Part shown: positions 11,646-23,390 of the stretch, piece by piece
How positions within the stretch are numbered: the stretch's first letter is position 1
Layout of the letters: the number at the start of each line of letters is the position of its first letter
Assembly (NCBI GenBank): GCA_021521415.1
Contig: JAIQDT010000841.1
Coordinates: 806,001-870,000 of the forward strand
Source of the DNA: Bidens hawaiensis
Lineage: Eukaryota; Streptophyta; Magnoliopsida; Asterales; Asteraceae
Length of the DNA: 64,000 nt
Direction of reading: 5' to 3'
Made by a program: the position numbers and the translations under genes
The notes under the pieces: model-generated
The model's database searches: none
The model's input: only the letters and a program-made list of their open reading frames with translations
What the model was told of the DNA's origin: nothing

Positions 11646-12603
11646 ACTTTAAATTAGGTTTGCGGTTAATTCAGAAGCTCGTAACTCGTCTTTTGTAATT
11701 TCTTAACTGTTAGAACATGATTGAGCGTGAAAGCAGTGTTCAAAGTCTCATTCCAAAATTGAACATGAAGCTTTAAATCTGCAAGCACTATTCTTGTTGC
11801 TTCAATTAATGTTCGGTTCTTCCGTTCAGCCACACCGTTCCGTTGTGGAACGTAAGGAGCGCTATATTCCCAATGGATCCCTTTCTGAATACAGAAAAAG
11901 TGCAATATATTTTAAACTCAGTACCGTTATCACTCCTAATGTTTCGCACCTTATGTTTGTAAAGTGATTCGATCTTTGTGATTAGGTTCTGGACAAAAAC
12001 CGGTGTCTGATCTTTAGAATTCATAAATAACACCCACGAGTACGTTGAATAGTCGTCAGTCACAACTAAACAGTTGCAATCTTCAGTAATACTTGCACGA
12101 TTCACAGGACCAAATAAATTCATATGAAGTCGTTCCAGCGGAGTATCAATAGAATTAAACAACTTCGTCGGGTGCGACTTCTTCTTTTGTTTTCCCTTCT
12201 TGCATGCATCATAGTGATCGGTCAACTTAAAATGTTTTAGTGAAACCCCTTCCACTAAATAATTTTCCATAATATGGTTCATCTTTCTGACATGAATGTG
12301 ACCGATACGCCTATGCCACATAATCGAGTCTTTCTCAGTTGCCTTAGAGATAAAAAACGTTTCAATAGATGTAGAAGTCGATACTTTAGTATTTATATTC
12401 AGTACATAAATATCATTCGACCGAGGAGACCGCATAGCAACCATGTATTCTGGAATGATATATCCTGGTTTGAGTATTATGCACTCCTTGTTGGTGAAAA
12501 CGGTGGTATACTTTTTATCATAAATTTGAGAAACACTCAACAAACTGTGATCCACGTTGTCACAATAATTAAACTTTTCAAACATAATACTAGCGTTTGA
12601 CAC
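11646..12603 (-). pseudogene. copia-1 GAG-pre-integrase and integrase
   Basis: Order: pre-integrase segment (HSLLSVSQI, MWHRRIGH), zinc-binding region, then the catalytic core. Of the catalytic Asp-Asp-Glu triad, the first Asp in the family motif 'HMDLFGP' is Asn (HMNLFGP, about 12,120). The second is present (IRSDNGTEF, about 11,930), and the Glu is present in NGVAERKNR (about 11,830). In the HHCC finger the first Cys is Tyr (YDACKKGKQ). A frameshift near 11,905 splits the core. It is therefore an inactive remnant. Confidence 0.9.
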
Positions 12604-12770
12604 ATCCCCTTCATTCGCCAGATATTACCCGCAAACGCTCTATAACCCCCTTGTATATTCTTCACATTGGTTAGTAGATCGATATTGCCGGTGATGTGAT
12701 GAGAGCATCCACTATCTATGATCCAGTTATCACCTGATATAGTCTTGGATAAACTCTGCGCATACAACAA
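12537..12770 (-). pseudogene. copia-1 aspartic protease
   Basis: It contains WIIDSGCSHHITGN, the DSG active-site motif of Ty1/copia retropepsins that cleave the polyprotein. The frame shifts near 12,600, before the integrase frame, and the expected C-terminal part of the fold is short. Confidence 0.85.
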
Positions 12771-12793
12771 ACATAATTAGACCAAAAAGTCAG

Positions 12794-14676
12794 TCATACC
12801 TCATTCTTGGGCACCTCTTTATTTTCAACAGAATATTTAATCTTATCATACCCAAAATATGATTTAGCCGCTTGTGAATATGTCACTCGTCTCTTAGACT
12901 TGTGTCTTAGATATGCGTCTTTAATTACATTTGTGTTCTTAATTTTGCAAATTGGTTGTGTAGGAACAAATAGTTTGTGATTTAATTTAACAGAAGTTTC
13001 ATTATCATGAACCACCTTGCGTGGATTCACATTGTGAAACATTACGTGGGTCTCGTCAATGTGAGACAAAGGTATCTTGAGAATCTTCTTAACCAAAGGA
13101 ACCTTTTTGGGTTGTTCCTTGGCAACAGAATCGACATTCTTCATTTTCCGTGTTCCACAATTCTTACAACGTGCCCACGTTCGCTACATAAGAAACAGGT
13201 TCTCATATCAACAAATGCACGTTGTGGTTTGATTGTCGATTGTGTAACACTTGGTTGATAAGAATCACTTGATATTTTCACAGTATCTTCATCATCAAAC
13301 GTCACAACCTTTTTCTTTTTATAAAAGTCCAAGTCTGAACAATTAGAAAAAACTTTGTAAAATGTCGGTTCCAGTAGAACTAACAAACTTTACTGGTTTA
13401 ATAGTGTTTAAGTGATGTTTCAAACAAGGCTTAATGATAGGCTGGTTTAACGACTTAGATCTTGCAAAAGCTTGCTCAAGATCATGTAAACTAGAGGTCT
13501 CATTTTGAAAGACACTCTCAATCAATTCAGATTTTATTAAGTGTAGTGGAATGTCTTTCTTTTCGAAAACTTTGTTTACTCCCTTTAATTTAAACACACG
13601 AACTGTGTTTAATTTTCCAGCAGAAGGATTAGTGAACTGCATTAAATCCTCACAGGGAACGTTGGTTTTGATTTCTTTGGTTTAACCTTTGAATTGTTGT
13701 TCTTAGAGGCATCTGAACTATACACAGCTTCCTCAAATTCATGAGGCTCACACAAAATGTGATTCAAATGTGGAATATTCTTAGCTTTGTGTATAACTTG
13801 AGGTTCATATACATCCTCGATCCTAACCTCTTCATCAGTTTTGGCAAAAACTTTGTTGCTTTGAGTATGAATTTTTTGAAGAACGGTTGGTTTGACATGA
13901 GGAATCTGTGTTGGTTTTTCCATATTAATGATTGTATCATATTTAGCAGTTTTAACAACATTTTTCCGAAAATGGGTTATTTTTATAGTCATTAAAAAAC
14001 GGTGGAGGAACCTCTACAAATCATAATGCATTCTATAAACCCTTTTGTTTTCCCAAAACTTCAATAACTCAAGAATTTTATTCTCAAGTTCTGTTATCTT
14101 AGTTCTCAATTTGAGAACCTTTTGGAATTGTTTGCCAATAATGATCAACTTTCCTGAAAGCTCGGCTTTCAGATCATGATTACTACTAGACAATCCTTCT
14201 ATTTTGTCCTTTGATATATTTTGTAAATCCGATGATTGTCTATAGTTATCTTTCACTAAAGCAAGTTCTTGCAGAAGTGATTCGTTTTGAACATGACTTA
14301 AGTCATATTTTGACTTAAATTCCTCACAAACATCATAGGACACAGTTTCAGATAATTTAGCTGAATCAGCTGATACATTTTCAGACACAGTAGAGACGGA
14401 GATTGGACTAACCTCATCGATTTTGGCCATACATGTAAAATTAGTTGGTTGCATGTTGCATGAGATATTAGAATCCGATCCAGTCTCTGATTCGCTCTCA
14501 GTAGTCAATCCATCTCCTTGAGCGTCTTGGAAATTTTCAGCATTTTCAAACATGGCAAGATTAGCTTGATTGTGATTACCCAGCAGCCGTTGATTCCAAT
14601 CTATCCCATTAGCCATTAGTAGTGCTTGTGAACTCATAGGTTTAGAAGAATCACCCACATAAGCTTTTTCGTTCAA
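12794..14676 (-). pseudogene. copia-1 gag tail: coiled coil and second zinc knuckle
   Basis: Successive minus-strand blocks run from MNEKAYVG (14,676). Asp/Ser/Glu-rich sequence is followed by a heptad-like Leu/Lys/Glu segment (about 14,050-14,260), basic Lys/Pro stretches, and CFLCSERGHVVRIV near 13,180. That last block is a CX2CX4HX4C knuckle whose final Cys is replaced by Val. Such long gag-protease spacers with a late knuckle are usual in composite-family copia elements. Frameshifts occur near 14,010, 13,640, 13,380 and 13,140. Confidence 0.7.
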
Positions 14677-14705
14677 ATCATTGAATTTCTTACCCGAGCT
14701 TTATC

Positions 14706-15556
14706 TTGATTGCGGGGTCCGTTGTATTCTTTCTTTGGCTTGCCCCACTCTTTGGCAAAGTGACCAAAGTCCTGGCAGTTATTGTATCTTACCTTAAGCT
14801 TACCAAAAGCACCCCCTTGTTCAAAGTGGGTAGATCTTTTCCTGTTCTCTGCATGAACTTCTTTACCTTACACAAAATCGTTGCCATATTCCACTTCAAA
14901 TCCATTAATTCCAAATCACCCGTATCGATCTGGTCATAGTCTTCATCAGTAAGTTCACTCATGTAAATTTTACCACTCACCAAATTTTCATATGAACTCA
15001 TGAAAGCACTTAAGAAAACAAAATTTTGTTCAGCTTCCTTCATGTTCACATTTGGTGGTTGAATTGAAGCGTTACCAATACCAAAAAATGAAGTGTTTGT
15101 ACCACCAGAACAGTTGTTTGACCCACATGTCATGAAACAACCATTTGGCATTTGTTCATTTACTAAAGATGTCATTTATTGTGAAGTCTGAGATAAGAAA
15201 GTAGTGATTGGAGCTGCAGAGCTGCTTAATGGTAAAGATCCTCCATAAAATGTTGGATCTTGGTTGTCTTTGGATGATTTCTAACACTTCATCTCATATT
15301 CCATTTCCTCTACCTTTTTCATGAATTCCATTTATGTTAAATCCTCAGATTTAAAGAACAAAATTTCTTTTAAAACAAGTAGAAAAGTGGAATAAGAACT
15401 CGGCAAAGAATTCTTGATTGTGTTAATCTGGTCAGACTGAGAAGGTTCCATCATTTGTTTATTCATCTCAGCAATAAGATGATTAATCTCGGTCAACATC
15501 TCTTCAACCGTTTCACTATTCAATAAACTAAAGTTCCTGAATTGAAACATTAACAT
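14706..15556 (-). pseudogene. copia-1 gag (UBN2-like) with degenerate zinc knuckle
   Basis: The N-terminal block at 15,332-15,556 resembles the copia gag (UBN2) domain, with phrases such as INTIKNSLPSSYSTF. It starts inside the domain, so the true N-terminus is lost. Downstream near 14,770, YNNCQDFGHFAKEW is a CX2CX4HX4C knuckle in which the first Cys is Tyr and the last is Trp; RNA binding by it should be lost. Stops separate the blocks at about 15,330 and 15,180. Confidence 0.75.
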
Positions 15557-15559
15557 GAC

Positions 15560-15935
15560 CTTCTTACTCTATTGTAACGAATAAGAACGGTTTTGGTAAC
15601 AAATGGTATCACGAATCACTGTAATGAATGACACCACTTTAGTAAGGAATAGCTATAACGAATGATAAGTCAATCGTAACGAACCAGCATACAAATGACC
15701 AAACGAATAGCATAATGACTAGCTTAACAAATAAGGTAACGAATCGGTCTGCCACGAATGATGTTTCTGTAATGAATGAGTTTATCACGAATGGGATTTT
15801 GATAAAGAATGTGCTATAGTAGACGAATGAATAGTTGCAACAACCACCCACGTGTCCAAAAACGGTTATTATATTAAAGCGAATGGCAGCTACATTATAA
15901 CGAATAGATCGTTACACGTAACGAATGGGATCTTC
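15560..15935. repeat. AACGAATG half-site cluster in copia-1 leader
   Basis: Between the primer site and gag, motifs AACGAATG, ACGAATGA and variants recur, mostly in one orientation. The same motif fills the LTR and the pol-ORF2 interval of this element. Confidence 0.75.
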
Positions 15936-16409
15936 GAATATTCAAAGAAGATTTCCAGATCTTCAAGAACTTAGATTCAGATGTCAATCCATACCACAAT
16001 TAACCATGAATTACTCATTCGTATCTCAACAAAAATCAACAAATTATAGCTTAAAACAATCGTAATAATCCCGCGAACAAACCCTAACACATCCAAACTT
16101 CCAATTCTTAACCAAAATTGTGCGAAATTCACTTAAACCTCAAACAGAAACCTCTGTTTCATACATTACCAATTCAAACTCAATTTCACTCAATTCACCA
16201 ATAATAACACAATTAAACTAACACGAGCCTTATAAATCTAATTACAAACTGGATTATAATCGATTAGATCTCAATTATCCATTACTTAGATATGATGAAA
16301 TCAAAATCAATAATTACAGTTTCAGACCACAAACTATTACAATTACTCAATAAATTCTTATTAATTCATCTTAATTAACATTTATATCACCTTAACAATT
16401 GACCACGCA
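15936..16409 (-). other. copia-1 5' leader, no gene
   Basis: An AT-rich stretch between the motif cluster and the primer-binding site. I see no coding signal or repeat in it. Confidence 0.5.
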
Positions 16410-16421
16410 GCTCTGATACCA
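16410..16421 (-). other. Primer-binding site (initiator tRNA-Met)
   Basis: The minus strand reads TGGTATCAGAGC, complementary to the 3' end of plant initiator tRNA-Met, two bases inside the LTR end. It fixes the element's orientation as minus. Confidence 0.9.
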
Positions 16422-16423
16422 CT

Positions 16424-16969
16424 TGAGAGAGCTTGACGAACATATACGAATCAATATCATTTCATACTGTTATATACGGATCTAGTTCTTGATTTGTTAA
16501 AAGTGAATGAATACATGAACGAAGTGTGTGTGTGTGTTGAGAGGGAAATTCAGCAGGTGTAACAACACTCTAATAATAATAATTCACACACTTGTTAATT
16601 TACGTTTCAGGATACAACTATATATAAAAGACGAAGTCCATTCGTTATACTATCCATAACAAATAGGACTCATTCGCCTTCAATCCCTACTTTAACTTAA
16701 TAGTATAGCGAATGACTCATTCCTTATACCTCATTCGTTAACATTCGAATGGTACTATAAATATAACGATTAGGCTCATTCGTTAAACATCCTTAACGAA
16801 TAGCCATTAAACAAAACGTATGGGTTCATTCGTTAAACATCCTTAAAAAATGACCACATATACATATGAATGGATTGGTGAAAAGACTAAAATGCCCTTG
16901 TACATCAATAATATAAAGTACAATAAATACGAAGACCAAGATGACAAAAACAATGCACTAACATAACAC
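16424..16969 (-). repeat. copia-1 5' LTR
   Basis: On the minus strand it runs from TGTTATGTTAG (16,969) to CTCTCA (16,424), 546 bp with TG...CA ends, directly before the primer site. A related copy is at 6,677-7,057. It contains a TATA-like box at 16,618-16,626, a (TAA)n stretch and a CATTCGTTA/TAACGAATG cluster (16,638-16,870) with decayed hairpins such as arms around the loop ACATCC near 16,790. It also lies about 80 bp past the end of copia-2 ORF2, just where that element's 3' LTR would be expected. Confidence 0.85.
16618..16626 (-). promoter_or_regulatory. TATA-like box of copia-1 LTR
   Basis: TATATATAG on the minus strand, conserved in the second LTR copy near 6,870. Confidence 0.5.
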
Positions 16970-17040
16970 AGTTGATTACATATTGATATTGTTGTGCTTG
17001 ATCAGTATCCTTCTTATCATATATCATAATCTTGTTCTAG

Positions 17041-18310
17041 TGTAATACTTCTATGTCTTCTCATAACAGTTTACCAACCACATGGCATGTAATACATTAA
17101 CCCTATCCCAGTTCTTACCTCTCTTTAATACTATGACCGCTTCACCATCATAATACCACCATTTGAAACACTCATGAAAATATTGTTCCATCGGATAAAC
17201 TAGTATGAATTTTAACGTCTGAGACTTGCGGTACTTAAACGTTCTAACATAATCATTAGTCTCTGCATCAGGCGATGGCTTTAAAATGCAAAGAGTTGGT
17301 TGCTGTGGAGTCCACTTCTTGAAACCTCCTTTAGATTGTCTGACAATGAAATCCCACATCTTATGTATCAACCCCTTCTTCGGTGCATAAAGTAAATCCA
17401 TCTTGCATAATTTCCGCATCTTTTCGAAACTCTGTTATTAACATCTCAATTTCTTCATCAAATTCCTCATCAAACTCAGATAGTTCTTGATTATCTTGAT
17501 TCACATATCTAACTTGGTCCTTCTCTGTAACATCTTTCAATATAACATGATCAGAACTGAAATTGTTGAAACTTGCAAAGAACTGATGACCAAATACCAA
17601 ACAACTGATGACTTAAACAGTTGTTCTCCATTATGAAGTTTTGGAAACTGTTTTGTAAACTTCTGACATTATAGAACTAAAGACAAAAGTTGTTTAATAC
17701 ACTATTGAAGATCCAAACAACAAATGGTTAAAACATCAGTTGTTTAACAAAGATCAGTAGTTAGCATAGTATTTTCTATAGGCAGTTGTTTGTAATAAGT
17801 TTATCAGTAGTTTGTAACCGTTTTTGTTAGCTGTCACTATCACCTTTAGCTCATCAGTAGTTTTGCATGTGTACAAAACGAAGACGAGAGTCTCTTCTTC
17901 ATTTATACTTTTCACGTCACAATACATACCATATTCGTGTACTTTCATACTAGAAAAATCAGTGTGAATGAGGGGCTAAGGTTGATGGGGAGCAATAGAT
18001 TGTAATCATTTGATTATAGTTAATGCAATTATTTTTTTGCCATGTGAAACCAATTATTTAGCTATAATGAATTCCGCTACTTAAGTTTTCATTTCATAGA
18101 CTAATTGGATTACAGTTTAAATATGATTTCAGTTAAATTGATACTAATCCATTCAAAGGATTAGATCAGTTGTATAATGTTCCATTGATTGTGAATTGTG
18201 TTTAAGTTAGCTTAGATAAAGGTCTTCGATCTTAATAGAAATCTTCTTGCTTATCATCACAAACTTGGTTAGCAACAAATTCAATCTCAAAATCAAAGTT
18301 AAACTCTTCC
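17041..18310 (-). pseudogene. copia-2 ORF2, C-terminal part
   Basis: The minus-strand frame at 17,051-17,419 contains WWYYDGEAVIVLKRG and ends CYEKT-stop. Upstream, 17,361-17,600 is acidic (SEFDEEFDEEIE), and 17,754-17,948 gives another block. The WWYY...VIVL motif matches the ORF2 end of copia-1 at 250-300, and the acidic run precedes it in both. The frames are interrupted between blocks. Unknown function; this is the end of the extra ORF downstream of copia pol. Confidence 0.65.
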
Positions 18311-18589
18311 ACTGTTACTTCAAACGATCTGCTAACTCAGCTCTATCAACCACTATCTCCCTTTCTTCAAGTTCATAACTTGAATCTTTCAATTGAAATG
18401 CTATAGGAGGATGACTTAAAATAAGATCAACGTCTAATGCATGCATTTCATCAACAATTTCAGCCCTAGTTCCCTCAGTTTGCTGTGGTTGTTGTTCAGG
18501 TTCTACTTGCTGGTCTGGTTGAGTTTCCAATACTTCTTGAGTCGATTCAGACCCAATCTATATACCAGTACCACCTTCTTCATTATGAT

Positions 18590-18631
<42 letters not shown>
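18590..18631. repeat. (ATC)n microsatellite inside ORF2
   Basis: About fourteen ATC triplets. On the coding (minus) strand they would encode an Asp run within an already acidic region. Confidence 0.95.
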
Positions 18632-19319
18632 TTGGATCATCATATATGGGTGAATCACCATAATCTACTGTCTTGGTTTCTTCTTCCTCTTCATCCTCTG
18701 TTACCTTTTCTTTTTAAACTTTCTCAGCAACTGGTTCTTCAACAGATTTGGAAGTTTCAACAACATCAGGAATTACCACATCAGGTATGACAACATTATC
18801 AAAATATGAATAGGCTCATCAACAACTTTTCCTTTGACTTTAGAATTTGCTTTCTCTTTGTTAATATCCTCCCGATCTTTATCAAACACAACTTTAAATG
18901 CAAGATATTCACGAGTAACAGCTCCTAGATTAAATTTTTGAGCTAATTTATCATCAACACTCTCAGCTTCTTTAGCAATATCAATCCCCAACTTCTATTT
19001 AATAACCAGAAAATATTTCATATACTAGTTTATCATACCATCTTGGATTCTTCTTATTGTTTCACTTTCCTCAAGCTTTTATTGCTGTTCAACATTCTCA
19101 TTCCTCAATCTCTCATTCTCCGAAGTAACACTTTCAATAATCACCTTTTGAGATTCAACCGTCTTTTTCAGCTCATTAAAATCTTTTATGTTTGGAACAT
19201 CTTCTAGATAATTGATATACACATCGGGAAGACTACCAATCAACATTGGCATGCTCGACTGTGAAGGTCCTTGAGGTATTGGTCTTTGTTGTGGTGCTAC
19301 CTTTTGTTGTTGTGGCTAC

Positions 19320-20140
19320 GGTGTTGCTTCAGTAGATGGAGTCTTCAAAACATTCTCATCTTTGCTCAGATCTACAACTAGTTTAGGAGTATCAAAAATC
19401 GTTTCATGAACAAAAGGAGTCATAACAACTTCAGCTTCTTGGTTTTTCTCCCCCTCAACATGCATATCTTCATATTCATCAACCAACCTTAACTCAGGAG
19501 ACTTTATTCTCTTTGACATGTGTTTATTTCTGCCTGTTGATTTCTTCTTAGATTGACCTTTGTTTGTTACCTCCTCAGGCACATATGTTTCATCTACTTC
19601 ATCGATATTCTTCTTTTGTTTCTTTTACTACCTCAACTCATACATTGCATGAGGATCTTGATACAACTTCAATCTTTCTTAAGTATCAGAATCTGTTTCT
19701 TCATTAGCATCATCACCAGCTTTTTCTTTGTTGTGGTGTTGTCTTTTGTTGTTGTTCTTGTGGTGTTGCTTGAGTAGATGGAGTCTTCAACATATTCTCA
19801 TATTTGATCAGATCTAGAACTGGGTCTTGAGGTACAAAAATTTCCTGTACAAAAGGAGTCATAACAACTTCAGCTTCTTAGTTTCCCCCCTTTAACATGT
19901 ACATACTCATCTTCATAAACCAGCCTTATTCTCTTTAACATACGTTTCATCCTGCCTGTTGATTTTTTCTTAGATTGAACTTTTTTGTTACTTCTTCAGG
20001 AAAATATTTTTCATCTACTTAATCAGTAGTCTTAATTTGTTGCCTCAACTCATACATTGCACGAGGATCTTGATACAACTTTAATATTTCTTGAGTATTA
20101 GAATTTGTTTCTTCATCAACATCATCACCCTTAGAGGTAG
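19320..20140 (-). repeat. Tandem duplication (~440 bp) within ORF2
   Basis: 19,320-19,735 and 19,762-20,140 align along most of their length. Shared text includes GGAGTCATAACAACTTCAGC, CTGCCTGTTGATTT and TTGATACAACTT. The copies differ by many substitutions and small indels, so the duplication is old. Confidence 0.85.
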
Positions 20141-20530
20141 CAGAGTAAACTAGAGATTCTACTTTAGTCACCTTCCTCTTCTTCTTCTTTGATGGTTTAG
20201 GTGATCCTTCATCTTCGTCACTTTCAATCTTGATATAACGTGTGCAACCTTTCATAATGACAAAATTCACCATTATGCTATTTTTATTCCCCTTTTCAAA
20301 GTCCCTACCTTTTCTCTTCCACTGGTTGTTCTTAGGAGCAACATAGTTCTCATCTTTCAAATGACCAAACAAACCTCTCAACTTCGGGATTTGATTTTTA
20401 GGCTTCAGTTTGTATGAGACAAGATTTGAACATGAAGCACTCAACATATGTTCTAGTTTTATATTTGCACCCTCTTTCTTCAAGTATGGGTGTTGATTAT
20501 TAATCATCAACTGTATGAACCTCGGATACA

Positions 20531-21909
20531 GGAGTAGACCTACATAGTGGCTGTTGGGGTCCCGGGACACCAATGTTTTTTAAAATTTATTTAGAAACGA
20601 TATAGAAAATTTTTGAAGGACCCCATATAAATTATCACTTGGACCCCATATCAATGTTACAGATCTACTCTGGTGGGAAAGATCCTAGTTTTAGGTATGG
20701 AATATCCCAGGTTCGAGGCTCATCTACATCCATTTTTTTTCTCTTTTATGCTATTTTTTTAGTCAAATAGTCAATATAATAATTAGGGTTTTCTAATTTT
20801 ATAACATCAACCAGAACAGAATAGAACGTTGTTGCTCAACCTCAACTTCTCCACACTGCTCAAGCCTCCTCCAGACCGCCACATGCCGCCGCTGCGCTTA
20901 TCCACCACCATCCACCCTTTCGGCTCTCCTCCTTCGTCATTGCTTTCTAATTTTGCCTCAACTCTCATGTAATTTTAGGGCTAAAAAAACTTACTCCATA
21001 AAATAAAGATATCTAATTGATTGATTTTATGCAATTATTTACTTAAATTAGTAATTGTATGTTGTATATTATTGTTCGAGTGTGACTTTGTTTTGTCAAA
21101 AACTTAATTTTAGGGTTAGCTATGCAAGATTCATTGAATTAGTAATGGGGAAAGGGTTTGAAGATGGGGTATTGTAATATATAATATATTATTATAGATT
21201 TAGAGAAGAGCCATGCTATGAAGTTAGGTTGGAAGACTTTAGAGAAGAGCAATGCTATGGAGTTAGGGTTTGAGGAGAGTAGCAAGATTTAGATCGTGCA
21301 AAAACGGTTCATTTAAGAGTGTTTAAATGTGGCTCTGGTCAAAACAATTCTTTTTTCAAAATTTTAATTTTGTTCATGTCGAAACTGGCTTTGACCACTA
21401 GACTCTTGTTGAATAGAGTTGTAACATAATATGTTAATTAAGCATAACTTAGATGGTCTAGTTATTTACGAGTATTAGGAATTTTATGACAAACACAGCA
21501 AATATCTAAAATGGGTTTAGTCATGTTAGATTAGTAGCACAATAAAGATTTAGAGCCTGTATTATTTACTTTCTATTTTGTAATGAGAAAGCTTTGATTT
21601 TGTTGATGGAAGCATGTAACTTGTTCATATCATGATTTTCACTGCTTGAATTCTACTATTTGAATGATATAGGCCAGCAGCCCCAACTTTTATTGAGAAA
21701 CTTCACACAAACGGAATTTGTAATGTTTTCTCTTATCGTTTCGAATGACATCGTATTTTGTGTGTTTTATTATAATCATATTGTTTTCTATTATGTTTCT
21801 CCACCTTAACCCAACTCGACCTGACCCGACCCAAACAACGACCGACCCAAAAATTTGAACGCTGAAAATAACGGGACCCCATTGTCAAAAAATCATGGGT
21901 CCGCCACTG
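20531..21909 (-). mobile_element. Non-autonomous DNA transposon, copy 1 (Mutator-like TSD)
   Basis: It is flanked by a perfect 10-bp direct repeat CTCGGATACA (20,521-20,530 and 21,910-21,919). Removing the element restores the ORF2 reading ...GWLMYPRFIQ..., which confirms the insertion. The ends are GGAGTAGACCTACATAG and ATGGGTCCGCCACTG, with only weak inverted similarity. A related, shorter copy in the opposite orientation is at 48,272-49,030. The 10-bp TSD suggests a Mutator-like element with poor TIRs. It has no transposase; the interior is AT-rich. Confidence 0.85.
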
Positions 21910-21919
21910 CTCGGATACA

Positions 21920-22490
21920 TCAGCCATCCATCTTCTCTTAAATTAAGCTTCATCAGATCCAAAATCATACGAGATAAATTATAATTCAAGTTCAAGCATA
22001 GAGCAACAATCGTACTCATTTGATAATCCTTGATATCTTAGTAGCCTCCCTTCCTATGTCCAAGACAGTGAATAACAATGTGCATAAAAAATTTGTATGG
22101 TCTGGATAAGCAAGTCATCTGATAAGTATATTAGTTCAGCAGAACATTATATTCCATCCTTAAGAAACATCCCTTTACCATCTTCTCATCAAGAGCAACA
22201 AGATCGGTCGCTTCATCTCCAAAACCCAAAACCCTTCTGATAGAATCTTCAGAAATGACAATATTTTGCCCTTGAAATATGGAATGTATCTCTTTATCAT
22301 TCAAGTTAGCATTCTTCCCAAAAGTTTTTCTTTTGGCCTCATAAGCATCACACCTCTCAATAATTGCTTTAAAAATCCTTGATCTCCTCAGAAATGGCAT
22401 GATTACTTTAACCTTTTCAACCTTAGGATCGTCCTCATCAAGTTAAGCCACAATATTGTGCTTCAGAATAGTATTTTATACCATTTTCAA
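21920..22490 (-). pseudogene. copia-2 ORF2, N-terminal part
   Basis: The minus-strand frame at 22,131-22,400 contains QNIVISEDSIRRVLGFGDEATD. This SxxSIRRxLxF.DE pattern is the entry domain of the extra ORF seen in many Asteraceae copia annotations. It continues to GWLMYP at the insertion site (21,920). Stops and frame changes lie between 21,980 and 22,130. Role unknown. Confidence 0.65.
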
Positions 22491-22559
22491 TTACACAAAA
22501 ATAAAACATTTAGAATATGATTGACACACATGTGTATAACCATATAAACTTGCAAGATA

Positions 22560-23247
22560 TAAACTGAAATGGGTTACACAGTGTATAAGATGATTTAGGT
22601 ACACGGCGTATAAGTCTAAAATTGTGACGCCATATAAGTCAAAAAATATGTATACAACGCATAACTTGATTAAGTTATACGACGTATAACCTGGTTAAGG
22701 TTATACAGTGTATGGCCAGATTAAGTTTATACGGCGTTTATGACGTATATGTCCTACACGTGAATCCAAAATCCAATCTGTTACAAACAATGTGTTTTGA
22801 CATGAAAACTAGACAGATTCATGTCCTAAACTCGCTGATGAACACATTTAAGTAATCGATTTTGTCTTTAAAATTTTCTAAAAATCTGTTATTTAACCAT
22901 TTAGGGTTTCAGTTTGTTTGTTCAAAAAATTAAGATCCAATTAATCATCATTAGTGAACGGTTATTGTTGTGTTATGATCATAAAGGGTTGATAAGCACA
23001 TAAACATCAATAGCCCTTTGATAAACATCTATAATAGAAGCATTCATCTTCTCCGTCAATACTGTTCATCCAAACACTTAAGTTAGATTGATATATACCT
23101 TTATCAGTTCTAGTGATGTGTAAATCACCAAAAGAACAAAATATTAGCAGAGTAACGACACAAAAGTCAAGCTTTTCAGACAAAACACAGTTGAGAGAGT
23201 ATGAACGTGTAAGTATGAAAAAATAGTGTTATGCAGCATGTATGTGA

Positions 23248-23283
<36 letters not shown>

Positions 23284-23390
23284 TAACCTTATACGCAGTA
23301 TATGTGTCATGTTATGCGGCATATAAGATTAAGAAACATATGCGTCGTATAAGCTTATATGGCGTATAATTCCCAGCTTTTGCGTTACAT
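22560..23390. repeat. TTATACG-N-CGTATAA palindrome cluster
   Basis: Repeated variants of TATACGNCGTATAA occur at 22,570-22,760 and 23,285-23,385. The best is GTTATACGACGTATAAC at 22,674-22,690 (8-bp arms around one base). The cluster occupies the pol-ORF2 interval of copia-2, where copia-1 has the CATTCGTTATAACGAATG cluster. Confidence 0.8.
23247..23284. repeat. (AT)n(GA)n microsatellite
   Basis: Alternating TA followed by alternating GA, about 38 bp, within the copia-2 motif interval. Confidence 0.9.

Larger units (their letters stand above)
18311..20520 (-). pseudogene. copia-2 ORF2, central acidic and repetitive part
   Basis: From 20,520 downward the frame begins LYPRFIQLMINNQHPYLKK, a recognisable block of the Asteraceae copia extra ORF, followed by LKPKNQIPKLRGLFGHL. 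It then gives Lys-rich and Ser/Glu-rich low-complexity sequence, Gln-rich sequence near 18,500 and an Asp run at 18,590-18,630. The block ahead of LYPRF continues on the far side of the 20,531-21,909 insertion. Multiple stops are present. Probably a disordered protein-like region; no function is known to me. Confidence 0.65.
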
